Position numbers and translations under genes: made by a program. The notes below the pieces were generated by a model, which searched no databases, was not told the origin of the DNA, and saw only the letters and a program-made list of their open reading frames with translations. This document shows, piece by piece, positions 34,979 to 44,589 of a DNA stretch of 64,000 nt; position 1 is the stretch's first letter; each line of letters starts with the position of its first letter. This DNA is from Pirellulimonas nuda (GTDB lineage Bacteria; Planctomycetota; Planctomycetia; Pirellulales; Lacipirellulaceae): assembly GCF_007750855.1 (NCBI RefSeq), contig NZ_CP036291.1, positions 1,736,001-1,800,000 on the forward strand. The letters are read 5' to 3'.

Positions 34979-35914
34979 TTGCTTAGGTTCTCGACACGTC
35001 GCAGCGCTGCAAATAGACTCACGCGGTCGGTTATTGAGAACGCCACGGGCCCCCAAGCCCAGGCGTACACGAGTCCCCGAGCATTTTGTATGGCACTTGC
35101 CGCACTAAGCGATTGGGCTGCTGCTTCGAGATTGGAACGGCAACACGACGCCTCCCCTGGTTGCCCCGGTCCGACCGCGGCCGCGGTCGCGGCGCTGGTG
35201 CTCGCCGAGCGACACGGCATGTGCTTGGCCGGCGACGCGTTTGGCGAACTCAACGACTTCGCCTACCAGGGCGACCTCAGCGAAGTGATCGTCGGGAGCC
35301 TGCACTGGCTGGCGGAGCGGCAGAACGCGGACGGCGGCTGGGGGGAGCCGGGATCGGGGTCGACGGTCGAGGCGACCTTGTTCGCTCGGATCGCGATTCA
35401 GCTTACCGGCGTGCCCGCCTGTTACGCCGACCTTGAATCGCGGGCGGACGGCTTCCTGCGCGGGCTGACGCACGGCCCGAATCTGCTGAAGCGGATGGGG
35501 CGCCATGAGGCGCGTGCGTATCCTTTGATCGGCGCCTGCGCTGCTGTCGGTCTTACTCCCTGGTCGCACGTTTCCCGGGGATGGCTCTGGCGGACGATCC
35601 GCGGAGCAAGCGGCGCCGGAGTCGCGCAGCGTCCGGCGGTGATCGCAGCCGCGCTGGCGCGGTGGCGTATGTCCTCCCATCTGGCGTCGGTCCGCAGGAC
35701 GGTGGGCAGATCGGTCGAACCTCGGCTTCTCACCCGATTGACCAGCCAACAGTCGCCGACGGGCGTCTTCGCCAACTCGCTCTCGGAAACGGCGCTGGTG
35801 GTGATGCTGCTGACCTCGGCGGGGCTCCGCCGCACGCAAGCCGTTCAGCGTGGAGTAGACGCGCTGCTCGCCTCGATTCAACCAGACGGATGCTGGCCCG
35901 AAGCCGCGGTCTGA
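34979..35914 (+). CDS. Alpha-toroid (terpene-cyclase/prenyltransferase-like) repeat protein
   Basis: The 311-residue protein has helical hairpin repeats with QW-like motifs, best seen in AERQNADGGWGEPGSGSTVE (about 120-140) and LLASIQPDGCWPEA at the C-terminus, as in squalene-hopene cyclase and prenyltransferase beta-subunit folds. It is about half the length of a cyclase and I see no DxDD acid motif, so cyclase activity is doubtful. It starts with TTG 34979, or ATG 35090 if the shorter form is right. It is followed 26 bases later by the chorismate-lyase-like gene, suggesting one operon. Confidence 0.65.
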   Translation: MLRFSTRRSAANRLTRSVIENATGPQAQAYTSPRAFCMALAALSDWAAASRLERQHDASPGCPGPTAAAVAALVLAERHGMCLAGDAFGELNDFAYQGDLSEVIVGSLHWLAERQNADGGWGEPGSGSTVEATLFARIAIQLTGVPACYADLESRADGFLRGLTHGPNLLKRMGRHEARAYPLIGACAAVGLTPWSHVSRGWLWRTIRGASGAGVAQRPAVIAAALARWRMSSHLASVRRTVGRSVEPRLLTRLTSQQSPTGVFANSLSETALVVMLLTSAGLRRTQAVQRGVDALLASIQPDGCWPEAAV

Positions 35915-35940
35915 TCCGGTCCCTCGGAGCAACGACGTCG

Positions 35941-36519
35941 ATGCCTGGGCCGACCGAGCTAACGCGTGAGTCGTCCGCTGCCGCTCAGGGCTTCTTCGAA
36001 GAGCTTGCCTCGCTCTTCTTCTCGGACATCTATCGGCTTGGGTGCTTCACACCGGTAGCGGCGTCCGAGCTCCCGCCGGCGTACGGCGCGCTGCTGGCGC
36101 ACGACGACCACATGACCGTCACGCTGGAGGCCCACTACGACTCGCTGGTGGACGTGCAGGCCGTGGAGGAACGCCGGGGCGACGACTGGTACTCGCGCGC
36201 CAGCGTGCTCACCCTGCAGCGGAGCGGGACGCCGGTGCAGTTCGGATTGATGCGGATCGATCTCGACGGGCTTCCCGCCAAGGCGAGGGCCGACATCGAA
36301 CGCCAATCGGCGCCCCTGGGGCGAATCTTGATACGCAACGGCCTGCTGCGTGAAGTCGAAGTCCTGGCGTTTTGGCGGATCGATCCGGGGCCGATCCTCC
36401 TGGAGCGGCTAGGCGCAGCATCGCCGATTTTCGGCCGCTCGGCTAGAATCCTGGTGGACGGCCGCCCCGCCGTGGCGCTGCTGGAAATCGTTTCGCCCAA
36501 AATCTCAGCTCTTGAATGA
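35941..36519 (+). CDS. Chorismate-lyase (UbiC)-like protein
   Basis: The 192-residue protein resembles the UbiC/UTRA fold. The C-terminal part PLGRILIRNGLLREVEV followed by SARILVDGRPAVALLEIVSP fits the UbiC end with a Glu in the position of the catalytic acid; an Arg in YSRASVLTLQRSG may be the substrate Arg. UbiC releases 4-hydroxybenzoate and pyruvate from chorismate. Identity is moderate because the fold also includes non-enzymatic ligand-binding domains. It overlaps the halogenase-like gene by 4 bases (ATGA). Confidence 0.65.
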   Translation: MPGPTELTRESSAAAQGFFEELASLFFSDIYRLGCFTPVAASELPPAYGALLAHDDHMTVTLEAHYDSLVDVQAVEERRGDDWYSRASVLTLQRSGTPVQFGLMRIDLDGLPAKARADIERQSAPLGRILIRNGLLREVEVLAFWRIDPGPILLERLGAASPIFGRSARILVDGRPAVALLEIVSPKISALE

Positions 36520-37808
36520 CTCCTCAGCGAGATCAATACGATTGCGTCGTTGTCGGCGGGGGGCCAGCCGGCGCGACCGCCGCCGCCCGCGTGGCGCAAG
36601 CAGGCCACTCGGTGCTGCTGCTCGAGCGAGACCAACACCCACGGCCGCATGTGGGCGAGTCGTTGATGCCGGAGTCGTACTGGGTTTTCGAGCGATTGGG
36701 CGTGCTCTCCAAGCTGAACAAGAGCGCCTACAGCCGGAAGGTCGGCGTGCAGTTCGTCAACCATACGGGGCGCGAATCGCAGCCCTTCTTTTTCCGCAAC
36801 CACGACCCACGCGACTGCAGCGAGACGTGGCACGTAGACCGGGCAGAGTTTGACCAGATGCTCTTCGAGCATGCCCGAGAACTCGGCGCCGAGTGCGTTG
36901 AGCAGGCGCGCGTGACCGCGGTCGCGTTCGAGGGTGACCGGGCGGTAGGGGTCAAGCTCAAGGCCAGCGGTGGCGACAGAAGCGTGGCGTGCAAGGTGGT
37001 GGTTGACGCTTCGGGTCAGCAGTCGCTGATCGCCAACAAGCTGGGCCTCAAACGGGTCGACCCCAAACTAAAAAAAGCGGCGATCTGGCGGCACTACCGC
37101 GGCGCAGAGCGGGACGAATCGGGGGGGGGCGTCAAGACGATCATCGCGCACACCAACGACAAGCGTGCGTGGTTTTGGTACATCCCCCAGGCAAACGATA
37201 CCGTGAGCGTGGGCGTGGTCGCCGATAGCGACTACCTGCTCAAGGGTGGATTAACCGCCGAACAAGCCTTCGACGCAGAAGTGGCCAAGTGCGACAGCGT
37301 TCGTCGGTGGATCGAGAACGCCGAGGCGGCGCCCGACCTCCGCGTAGCCAGGGAGTTTTCTTACAGCACCGATCGAGCGGCCGGCGACGGCTGGGTGCTG
37401 GTCGGCGACGCGTGGGGCTTCATCGATCCGGTCTACTCTTCCGGCGTCTATTTCGCCCTCAAGAGCGCGGACATGGCCGCCGATGCCGTCATCGACGCCC
37501 TACGCCACGACGACCTGTCCGCCGAGCGCCTGGGCGCCTGGGCGCCCGAGTTTACGGCGGGCACCAAGTGGGTCCGCAAGCTCGTGCACGCCTTCTACTC
37601 GGGCGAATTCCGGGTTGGCAAGTTCGTGATGGAGCACCCCCAGCACAGCGGGCCGCTCACCGACCTGCTGATCGGCCGGATGTTTTCTCCGGAAGTCCCG
37701 CAAATGTTTGAAGACCTCGAGCCCTGGCTCGAGAGGATGATCGCTACTGCTGGCGAGGGTGCAATCGACGACGACGCCGCGGAAGACTCGGCGCCTTCTT
37801 TTGGCTAA
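36516..37808 (+). CDS. FAD-dependent oxidoreductase, flavin-halogenase-like
   Basis: The 430-residue protein has the FAD dinucleotide motif VVGGGPAGATAAARV (near 12), a KVGVQF segment with Lys, the second FAD motif GWVLVGDAWGFIDPVYSSG (near 295), and near residue 218 the sequence WFWYIP, which fits the WxWxIP motif of flavin-dependent halogenases. Family relatives that lack halogenating activity (geranylgeranyl-reductase-like) share many of these features. With a chorismate-lyase-like gene just upstream, a halogenated or oxidised aromatic product is a reasonable guess. No flavin reductase lies nearby. Confidence 0.75.
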   Translation: MTPQRDQYDCVVVGGGPAGATAAARVAQAGHSVLLLERDQHPRPHVGESLMPESYWVFERLGVLSKLNKSAYSRKVGVQFVNHTGRESQPFFFRNHDPRDCSETWHVDRAEFDQMLFEHARELGAECVEQARVTAVAFEGDRAVGVKLKASGGDRSVACKVVVDASGQQSLIANKLGLKRVDPKLKKAAIWRHYRGAERDESGGGVKTIIAHTNDKRAWFWYIPQANDTVSVGVVADSDYLLKGGLTAEQAFDAEVAKCDSVRRWIENAEAAPDLRVAREFSYSTDRAAGDGWVLVGDAWGFIDPVYSSGVYFALKSADMAADAVIDALRHDDLSAERLGAWAPEFTAGTKWVRKLVHAFYSGEFRVGKFVMEHPQHSGPLTDLLIGRMFSPEVPQMFEDLEPWLERMIATAGEGAIDDDAAEDSAPSFG

Positions 37809-37908
37809 CGTGCGCCGGGCGGGCGATTGGCGCCTCGCACCGACGCCGTTGCTTTTGCTAAGCTGCTGCCTTGCGGAAAGAAACCTGGCCCTTCACGAGG
37901 CGGCTTCT

Positions 37909-38115
37909 ATGCAGGCAGTAGTCTGGTTCTTGGTGGCGACGCTCATCGTCCTGCACCAAGACGTTTGGTTTTGGGACAGCACCACCATGGTCTTCGGCAT
38001 CGTGCCGATCGGGCTGCTCTGGCACATGGGCATCTCGCTCGCCGCCGGCATCACGTGGTGGCTAGCGACTCAGTACTGCTGGCCGGCCGACCTCGAAGCG
38101 GAGGACCGGTCGTGA
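37909..38115 (+). CDS. DUF3311 small membrane protein
   Basis: This 68-residue protein has two membrane helices (about residues 3-20 and 28-50) with a LVATLIVLHQDVWFWD motif like DUF3311, a family usually paired with sodium:solute symporters. Its TGA overlaps the GTG of the symporter gene (38112-38115). It probably assists or regulates that transporter. The longer in-frame start at 37759 is rejected because its N-terminal extension is not conserved-looking and overlaps the previous gene. Confidence 0.8.
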   Translation: MQAVVWFLVATLIVLHQDVWFWDSTTMVFGIVPIGLLWHMGISLAAGITWWLATQYCWPADLEAEDRS

Positions 38116-39749
38116 TACAGCTCTGGATCATCTTCGGTTACCTCGGCCTGCTGCTGCTGCTCGGATTCTTCGCCAGCCGACTGTCGCGCGGCACGTCCGG
38201 CGACTACCTGCTGGCGAGCCACTCCATCGGCCCGGTGCTGCTGCTGCTGTCGCTGTTCGGCACCACCATGACGGCGTTTGCGCTGGTGGGTTCTACCGGC
38301 GAGGCGTTCTCGCGCGGGGTCGGCGTGTACGGCATGCTCGCCTCTTCTAGCGGCATCGTGCACTCACTCTGCTTCTTCGTGCTGGGCGTCAAGCTGTGGC
38401 AGTTCGGCCACAAGTACGGCTACCGCACCCAGATCCAGTTCTTCCGAGACCGGCTCGATAGCGACAAGTTCGGCCTCGTGTTGTTCCCGGTGCTGGTGGG
38501 ACTCGTGATCCCGTACCTGTTGATCGGCGTGATCTCGGCGGGGCTGTTTATCAACGTCGTCACACAGTCGAGCCACGTGGATGGGGTCAAGCAGCCTACG
38601 TTTACGGAGGGAACTTTCCCCGCCTACTTTGAGCAGGGTGCGGTGAACGAATCGGGCGAACGCGACGGCTTTGCCGGGCAGACCGGCTCTCGCGGCGGGC
38701 TGCCCCGGGATCTGGCTTCGCTGCTGGTGTGTGGCGTCGTACTCCTCTACGTGTTCTTCGGGGGGATGCGCGGCACGGCTTGGGCGAACGCGTTTCAGAC
38801 TTCCGTCTTCATGATCCTGGGCGTGGTGATGTTTGTTCTGCTGGCGCGCAAATTCGGCGGCGGCGACGGCCTGATGGAGAGCCTGCAGAACCTGGGCGCC
38901 AGCATCCCCGACGTCAAGAAAACCCGCGAAGGGATGTCGCAATCGAAGTTCCTTACCTACATGCTGATCCCGTTATCGGTAGGCATGTTCCCCCACCTGT
39001 TCCAGCACTGGCTCACCGCGAAGAGCGCGGGCAGCTTCAAGCTGTCAGTTGTGCTCCACCCGATCTTTATCCTGATTGTCTGGGCGCCCTGTGTGCTTCT
39101 CGGCGTGTGGGCCGCCGGAGCGCTCGTGAACGTCCCGCCCCCTGTGGCCGCGGCGCCCAACCGGGTGCTGGCGTTTATGGTGAACCAGACCGAGAGCGAC
39201 CTGCTTGCCGGCATGCTGACGGCCGGCGTACTGGCGGCGATTATGTCGAGCCTCGACAGCCAGTTCCTCTGTCTGGGCACCATGTTCACCACCGACATCT
39301 TGGTCCACTACGGCGGGAGCAACAGGTTCTCTGATCGGCAGATCATGTGGATTGCGCGCGGCTTCATCGTCGCGATCGTGGCGATCACCTACTTCTTCAG
39401 CCTGTTCAATCCGCCGGGCGTGTTCACGCTCGGCGTGTGGTGTTTTAGCGGGTTCAGCAGCCTGTTCCCGCTGGCCCTCGCGGCGGTCTACTGGCGCGGG
39501 CTCACCAAGTACGGCGCCTACGCCAGCGTGCTGACCGCTATCGGCGTGTGGTTCTACCTGTTCCAGCAATCGGGCTTTGCCGCGGATGAAGACTACGGCA
39601 TCCCGGTGGCTATCTTCGGAGAGGTTTACGAGGTGATGCCCGTGCTCCCGATGATCATCGCTTCCTCGTTGGCGCTGGTCGTGGTTTCACTGATCACGCC
39701 AAAGCCGAACCCCGCGACGCTGGCGAAGTATTTCCCTTCGAAAGCCTAG
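38112..39749 (+). CDS. Sodium:solute symporter
   Basis: The 545-residue protein of the SSS family has about 13 membrane helices, starting MIQLWIIFGYLGLLLLLGFF. Helix regions with GTTMTAFALVGSTGEAFSRG and AIMSSLDSQFLCLGTMFTTD match the sodium-binding core of the family. Substrate is unreadable; relatives carry proline, pantothenate, sugars or acids. GTG 38112 is in an overlap with the DUF3311 gene, so the pair is translationally coupled. Eleven bases later comes the GT4 gene. Confidence 0.9.
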   Translation: MIQLWIIFGYLGLLLLLGFFASRLSRGTSGDYLLASHSIGPVLLLLSLFGTTMTAFALVGSTGEAFSRGVGVYGMLASSSGIVHSLCFFVLGVKLWQFGHKYGYRTQIQFFRDRLDSDKFGLVLFPVLVGLVIPYLLIGVISAGLFINVVTQSSHVDGVKQPTFTEGTFPAYFEQGAVNESGERDGFAGQTGSRGGLPRDLASLLVCGVVLLYVFFGGMRGTAWANAFQTSVFMILGVVMFVLLARKFGGGDGLMESLQNLGASIPDVKKTREGMSQSKFLTYMLIPLSVGMFPHLFQHWLTAKSAGSFKLSVVLHPIFILIVWAPCVLLGVWAAGALVNVPPPVAAAPNRVLAFMVNQTESDLLAGMLTAGVLAAIMSSLDSQFLCLGTMFTTDILVHYGGSNRFSDRQIMWIARGFIVAIVAITYFFSLFNPPGVFTLGVWCFSGFSSLFPLALAAVYWRGLTKYGAYASVLTAIGVWFYLFQQSGFAADEDYGIPVAIFGEVYEVMPVLPMIIASSLALVVVSLITPKPNPATLAKYFPSKA

Positions 39750-39759
39750 CACGCAATCA

Positions 39760-41091
39760 ATGCAGATCGCCTACATCGCCGCCGGCGCCGCCGACATGGT
39801 CTGTGGGAGTTGCCTGCACGACAACACCCTCGCCCGGGCGCTGATACGCATGGGCGAGCAGGTGACGCTGGTCCCGACCTACACGCCGCTAAAAACGGAC
39901 GAAGAAAACGTCAGCCTCGGCCGGGTCTTCTTTGGGGGCGTGAACGTCTTCCTGGCGCAGCAGTTTGCCGCGTACAGGCTGCTGCCGCGCTGGCTTACTC
40001 GGGGCCTCGACTCCCCCCGCGTGCTGCGCTGGGCCACCCGCGGCGCCGGCAGCGTCGATCCCGCCCAGTTGGGGCCGATGACCGTGTCGATGCTGCGCGG
40101 AGAGCTTGGGGGGCAGCGTCGAGAGCTAGAAGAACTGGTCGACTGGCTGCTCGCGGAAGTAAAGCCGGACATCGTCCACCTCTCCAACTCGATGCTGCTG
40201 GGGATGGCGCGGAGGATCTCACAGCGGTGCGGGCCCCCGATCGTATGCGCGCTCTCCGGTGAAGACTTATTCCTCGAAGGGCTTCCGCAGCCCTACTACG
40301 ACGAGGTGCGCGGGCTGCTGCGAGAGCGGGCCGCAGAAGTCGATGCGTTTACCGCGCTCAACGCGTACTACGCCGACACGATGGCCCAGTACCTATCCGT
40401 CCCGCGATCCCGTATCCATGTTGTCCCGCACGGGGTCGACCTCGAAGGCTACGGGGAGGCCCCCCCCGCACGCGGCCCGGGGGCGCCCCTGCGGATCGGC
40501 TACCTGGCCCGCGTGTGCCACGCCAAGGGGTTGCACCAACTGGTGGAGGCCTGTGAGCAGATGGCGGCCGACCCCCAGATGCCGGCATTCGAGCTGGTCG
40601 CCGCCGGATACCTGGGCAAGGGCGACCGCCAGTACCTGCGGGACCTAGAGCGAGCAGCCGAGCGGGGGCGGCTCGCTGGCCGGTTCCGCTACGTAGGGAC
40701 GCTCAGCCGCGTGGAGAAGATCGCCTTCTTGCAGTCGCTCGACCTGTTCTCTATCCCCACGGTCTACCAAGAAGCCAAGGGCCTGCCGGCGCTCGAAGCG
40801 CTGGCGTGCGGCGTGCCGGTGGTGCTGCCCGACCACGGCAGCTTTCCGGAGATCATTGCGGCCACCGGTGGGGGCGTGCTGTTTCGGGCGGGGGACGTGG
40901 CGCACCTTGCCGAGACGCTGCGTAGCCTCGCCTTGCAACGCGAGGCGGCCCAAGAGCACGGCGAGCGCGGACGGCGGGCGGTGATCGAGCGGTTCCACGC
41001 CGACCGCATGGCCGCGGAGACGTTGAGCCTCTATCAGACGCTAACCGGCCCGCCTGCCACGACAGACGGCAAGGCCGGCGCCCAGGGCTAG
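39760..41091 (+). CDS. GT4-family glycosyltransferase
   Basis: The 443-residue GT-B enzyme has the N-terminal Rossmann domain (MQIAYIAAGAADMVCGSC) and a C-terminal donor-binding domain with the family motif SIPTVYQEAKGLPALEALACGVP (here a Glu-rich E-x7-E). It probably transfers a sugar to a surface glycan or lipid. Its 3' end overlaps the convergent cyclophilin gene by 51 bases. It may share an operon with the symporter. Confidence 0.87.
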   Translation: MQIAYIAAGAADMVCGSCLHDNTLARALIRMGEQVTLVPTYTPLKTDEENVSLGRVFFGGVNVFLAQQFAAYRLLPRWLTRGLDSPRVLRWATRGAGSVDPAQLGPMTVSMLRGELGGQRRELEELVDWLLAEVKPDIVHLSNSMLLGMARRISQRCGPPIVCALSGEDLFLEGLPQPYYDEVRGLLRERAAEVDAFTALNAYYADTMAQYLSVPRSRIHVVPHGVDLEGYGEAPPARGPGAPLRIGYLARVCHAKGLHQLVEACEQMAADPQMPAFELVAAGYLGKGDRQYLRDLERAAERGRLAGRFRYVGTLSRVEKIAFLQSLDLFSIPTVYQEAKGLPALEALACGVPVVLPDHGSFPEIIAATGGGVLFRAGDVAHLAETLRSLALQREAAQEHGERGRRAVIERFHADRMAAETLSLYQTLTGPPATTDGKAGAQG

Positions 41092-41970
41092 CAGCATCGT
41101 TCCTAGCGTCGCGGGCTCGGGCACGCCGATGGCTCCGATCGAGCCCCCCGCCCCTACGTACCGGTCACGCCAGATGGTGTAGTCCGCGGCGTTGACGATC
41201 CCGTCGCCGTTCGCATCGGCCTCGGCCTTCGTTGTAGATCCGAAATCGGCCTTCCACAGCGCCAGGTCTTGTAGCGAGACAAACCCGTCGAGATTGAAGT
41301 CGCCCGGGTTGACCGGGAACACGACGATGCTGGTAAACCGAACCACGTTGTCGCCATCGACAGGCACAAAGGCGTTGTAGTCTTCGGCGGTGTAATTCCG
41401 CATGGGGCCGTTGTCCCAGGCGCCGGAAAAGCCGAAGGTCGGCACCGCGGCCATCGTGTCGATGACCGACATCCCGTTCCCCAGCACCCGCCCAAAGACG
41501 GTGAAGCCGCCGTTTTGGGTGTCCAGCATCGGGCTGCCGCCGGAATTATCGGCCAGGTTGAAGAACCACTCGCGGGTGCCGCTGTTTGGATCTCCGCCCA
41601 GCTTGGCAAAAGCGATCGTTCCGCGGATATTTGAGATCCCCGGCTCGTTCTGGACCGGCGGCAGTTGGGTGATTTGCGGGTAGTTTTGTGGTTCTACCTG
41701 CTCGGTGCCGTTGAATCGCCAGCGGCCCCCCTGCATCACAAAGCCGGGCATTGTGCGGTGGATCAGAACGTCCTTGTAGGACCCGGGGTTCACATAGCTA
41801 AGGAAGTTGGCGACGCTCTGGGGCGTGGCTGTGTCGTAGAGACGTACGTTCACGTTGCCGAACTCCGACCGAAACTGCACGATCGTGCTTGCCCGCCCGA
41901 CTCCGGCCTGCGCGGCCAAGGTCAGTGCGAAGATGGCCGAGAGCCGCCAGCCAGTCGAGAAGAACGCCAT
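41041..41970 (-). CDS. Exported cyclophilin-type prolyl isomerase with dockerin-like repeat and PEP-CTERM
   Basis: The 309-residue protein has a signal peptide, a cyclophilin domain (about 35-210; FHR-type [25 protein letters not shown]), a dockerin-like calcium-binding region ([18 protein letters not shown] and [18 protein letters not shown]) and a C-terminal PEP-CTERM signal ([20 protein letters not shown], then Arg-rich tail). PEP-CTERM directs exosortase processing at the cell surface. No exosortase lies in the window. It probably helps fold surface proteins outside the cell. The gene overlaps the glycosyltransferase gene tail-to-tail. Confidence 0.9.
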   Translation of the reverse strand: MAFFSTGWRLSAIFALTLAAQAGVGRASTIVQFRSEFGNVNVRLYDTATPQSVANFLSYVNPGSYKDVLIHRTMPGFVMQGGRWRFNGTEQVEPQNYPQITQLPPVQNEPGISNIRGTIAFAKLGGDPNSGTREWFFNLADNSGGSPMLDTQNGGFTVFGRVLGNGMSVIDTMAAVPTFGFSGAWDNGPMRNYTAEDYNAFVPVDGDNVVRFTSIVVFPVNPGDFNLDGFVSLQDLALWKADFGSTTKAEADANGDGIVNAADYTIWRDRYVGAGGSIGAIGVPEPATLGTMLLALGAGLAVCRGRRAG

Positions 41971-42143
41971 TTACGAATCCCTGGTTCCTGCTGTTCCAAG
42001 CCGAAAGGCCTGTGATTGCCCCTGGACTCCACCCTAACTGCCGCTGGAAAAGTCGTCTACAACTTGCCACTCAACAAAGTTCTGGCCAAGATCGTCACGA
42101 TTCGGACAATCCCACCCCTCGTTTCTTAGGCGAATTGCGAACC

Positions 42144-43454
42144 ATGTCTTATTTCTCCGAAGTCGCTCCAATCCGCTTTGAGGGCCCCTCCAGCCGCAAC
42201 CCGCTCGCGTACCGCTACTACAACCCCGATGAGGTGGTTGAAGATCGTACGATGGCCGAGCACCTTCGGTTCAGCGTGGTCTACTGGCACACGTTCCGGG
42301 GGACCGGCGCCGACCCGTTCGGGCCCGGCACGATGCAGCGGCCGTGGGAGGACGGGACGGACTCCGTGCAGAACGCGCAGAAGCGTGCGCGGGTGGCTTT
42401 TGAGTTCTTCGAGAAGCTCGGCGCCCCCTACTACGCGTTCCACGACCGCGACGTCGCCCCCGAGGGCGCCTCGCTGAAGGAGAGTCACGCCAACCTCGAC
42501 GCCGTGGTCAAGGTGCTGAAGGAAGAACAGCAACGCAGCGGCGTGAAGCTGCTGTGGGGGACGGCGAACCTGTTCAGCAACCCCCGCTACATGCACGGCG
42601 CCGGAACCAGCCCCAACGCCGAGGCGTTCGCGTACGCCGGCGCCCAGGTGAAGAAGGCGCTGGAAGTGACGCACGAACTCGGCGGAGAGGGCTACACCTT
42701 CTGGGGGGGACGTGAAGGGTACCAGTGCCTGTGGAACACCGACCTGAAGCGCGAGCAGGAGCACCTGGCCCGCTTCCTCCACATGGCGGTCGACTACGCC
42801 AAGGCGATCGGCTTCACGGGGCAGTTCTACATCGAGCCCAAGCCAAAGGAGCCCACCAAGCATCAGTACGACTCCGACGCGGCGGCGTGCCTAAACTTCC
42901 TGCGTCAGTTTGACCTTCTGGACCACTTCAAGCTGAACCTGGAGACCAACCACGCCACGCTCGCCGGCCACACCATGCAGCACGAGCTGGAGGTGGCCGG
43001 GGCCGCGGGCGCCCTGGGGTCCATCGACGCCAACACGGGCGACCTGCTGTTGGGCTGGGACACAGACCAGTTTCCGACCGACATCTACCTCACCACGCAG
43101 TGCATGCACTCCATCCTGAAGTACGGCGGCCTGAAGACCGGCGGCGTGAACTTCGACGCGAAGGTGCGCCGCGAGAGCTTCGAGCCGATCGACCTGTTCT
43201 ACGCCCACATCGGCGGGATGGACGCCTTTGCCCGCGGGCTGAAGATCGCGGCGGCGATCCGCGCGGACGGCAAGCTGGAGCAGATCGTCGCCGACCGCTA
43301 CGCCAGTTGGGACTCGGGGCTCGGCGCCGAGATCGAAGCGGGCAAGCACGACTTTGCTTCGCTGGAGAAGCTGATGCTCCAGCGCGGTGAAGCCGCCGCC
43401 AATCAGAGCGGCCGGCAGGAGCGGATCGAGAACCTGATCAACGAGTATCTGTAG
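42144..43454 (+). CDS. xylA: Xylose isomerase
   Basis: XylA converts D-xylose to D-xylulose (and glucose to fructose). The 436-residue product, starting [14 protein letters not shown], carries the active-site His/Asp in [13 protein letters not shown], the metal ligands in [29 protein letters not shown], and [10 protein letters not shown], with the C-terminal [14 protein letters not shown]. Class II length fits. The frame is open upstream to 41889, but the conserved start is at 42144. No xylulokinase is nearby. Confidence 0.96.
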   Translation: MSYFSEVAPIRFEGPSSRNPLAYRYYNPDEVVEDRTMAEHLRFSVVYWHTFRGTGADPFGPGTMQRPWEDGTDSVQNAQKRARVAFEFFEKLGAPYYAFHDRDVAPEGASLKESHANLDAVVKVLKEEQQRSGVKLLWGTANLFSNPRYMHGAGTSPNAEAFAYAGAQVKKALEVTHELGGEGYTFWGGREGYQCLWNTDLKREQEHLARFLHMAVDYAKAIGFTGQFYIEPKPKEPTKHQYDSDAAACLNFLRQFDLLDHFKLNLETNHATLAGHTMQHELEVAGAAGALGSIDANTGDLLLGWDTDQFPTDIYLTTQCMHSILKYGGLKTGGVNFDAKVRRESFEPIDLFYAHIGGMDAFARGLKIAAAIRADGKLEQIVADRYASWDSGLGAEIEAGKHDFASLEKLMLQRGEAAANQSGRQERIENLINEYL

Positions 43455-43509
43455 CCTGGCGAGCCGCCGGAGCGCTTTCGGGACCACGACGGCTCGCCCG
43501 GGGGGATTG

Positions 43510-44553
43510 CTACGCCGCGTTGCGGGTGGCTGGCGTGGCCAGCTTGCCGGCGACCGCGGCCAGCACGCGGTCGACCGATAGGTCGCGCATGCAGCGGTGG
43601 TGACCCAGGGGGCAGGTGCGTTTCCAGCAGGGCTGGCACGCTAGGCTGAGCGACAAGGTGCTTTCCTGCTCGTAGTGCGTCTTGGTCCACTCGGGATTCG
43701 TGGGCCCGAACAGCGTCACCACCGGCTTTCCGAACGCAACGCCGAAGAATCGCGGGCCGCTGTCGGTGGTGACCAGCATCCGCGACCGTCGGATAACCGC
43801 CTTCGACAGCCCGATCGGGACGTCCAGGTCCGCCAGGCTAACCACGGCGTTCGTGCCGGCGCGGGCCACAATGTCGCGGGCCGCGTCGCGCTCGGCCGGG
43901 CCGCAGTTCACCACAACGGAGAACCCGAGTTCGCCGGCGATGCGGCGGGCGAGCTCGGCAAAATGTTCCGCGGGCCAGCTCTTAGCGGAGCCAAAGGCGC
44001 CGCCTGTGTTGAACACCACCACCCGTTCGCCGGCTGGGAGGCCCAGTTTTTGCCACGCCTGATCTGCGGAGCGCTCATCCGCCGGGGTGGTCGCCAACTC
44101 AAGCGTGGGGGGCTGATAGTCTCCACCCGCCGCGTAGGCCAGCAGCAGGTACGAGTCGAGCGTTGGCAGCGGCGAGCGTTTGCCGCGTTTGGTCGGCTCG
44201 CGGAGCACCGTGGTGAGCAGCGGCGTGCGGAGGTCGCGGGCGTACCCCACCCGCTCGCGCACGCCGCTACGCCAAGCGAGCCACGCGGTGCGCAAAGAGT
44301 TAGGCATGAGCACCACCGCATCGAGCCGCGCGTCGCGTAGCCTCTTCACCACGCCCGATGAACGCTGCTTCGGGTTGTCGGCGATGAGCGGCGAATCGAA
44401 CCAGGGGGCGCCGGCGTAAACGTCGTGCAGGTAGAGGCGGGCGACGCCCACCAGCTCGCCTCCCGGACCGGCCAGCGCACGCAGCGAGCGCAGTGCCGGG
44501 GTCGCCATCACGGCGTCGCCGATCCAGTTCGGCAGAAAAACTCCAATCCTCAC
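43510..44553 (-). CDS. waaF: Heptosyltransferase (GT9, WaaF-like)
   Basis: This 347-residue GT9 enzyme starts MRIGVFLPNWIGDAVMATPALRSL and has the substrate-binding NTGGAFGSAKSWP and the motif VTTDSGPRF. The Cys-rich C-terminal CQPCWKRTCPLGHHRCM occurs in heptosyltransferase-II relatives. It would add ADP-heptose to lipopolysaccharide core or a similar surface sugar. The GT4 gene lies 36 bases upstream on the same strand, so the two form an operon for a surface glycan. Confidence 0.87.
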   Translation of the reverse strand: MRIGVFLPNWIGDAVMATPALRSLRALAGPGGELVGVARLYLHDVYAGAPWFDSPLIADNPKQRSSGVVKRLRDARLDAVVLMPNSLRTAWLAWRSGVRERVGYARDLRTPLLTTVLREPTKRGKRSPLPTLDSYLLLAYAAGGDYQPPTLELATTPADERSADQAWQKLGLPAGERVVVFNTGGAFGSAKSWPAEHFAELARRIAGELGFSVVVNCGPAERDAARDIVARAGTNAVVSLADLDVPIGLSKAVIRRSRMLVTTDSGPRFFGVAFGKPVVTLFGPTNPEWTKTHYEQESTLSLSLACQPCWKRTCPLGHHRCMRDLSVDRVLAAVAGKLATPATRNAA

Positions 44554-44589
44554 GGCGCCGCCTTCGCTTGTTGACTCTGGAGGGAACGC

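Noticed and set aside
34979-35914. Squalene-hopene or other terpene cyclase
   Set aside because: QW-like motifs are present, but the length is about half and the DxDD catalytic motif is absent.
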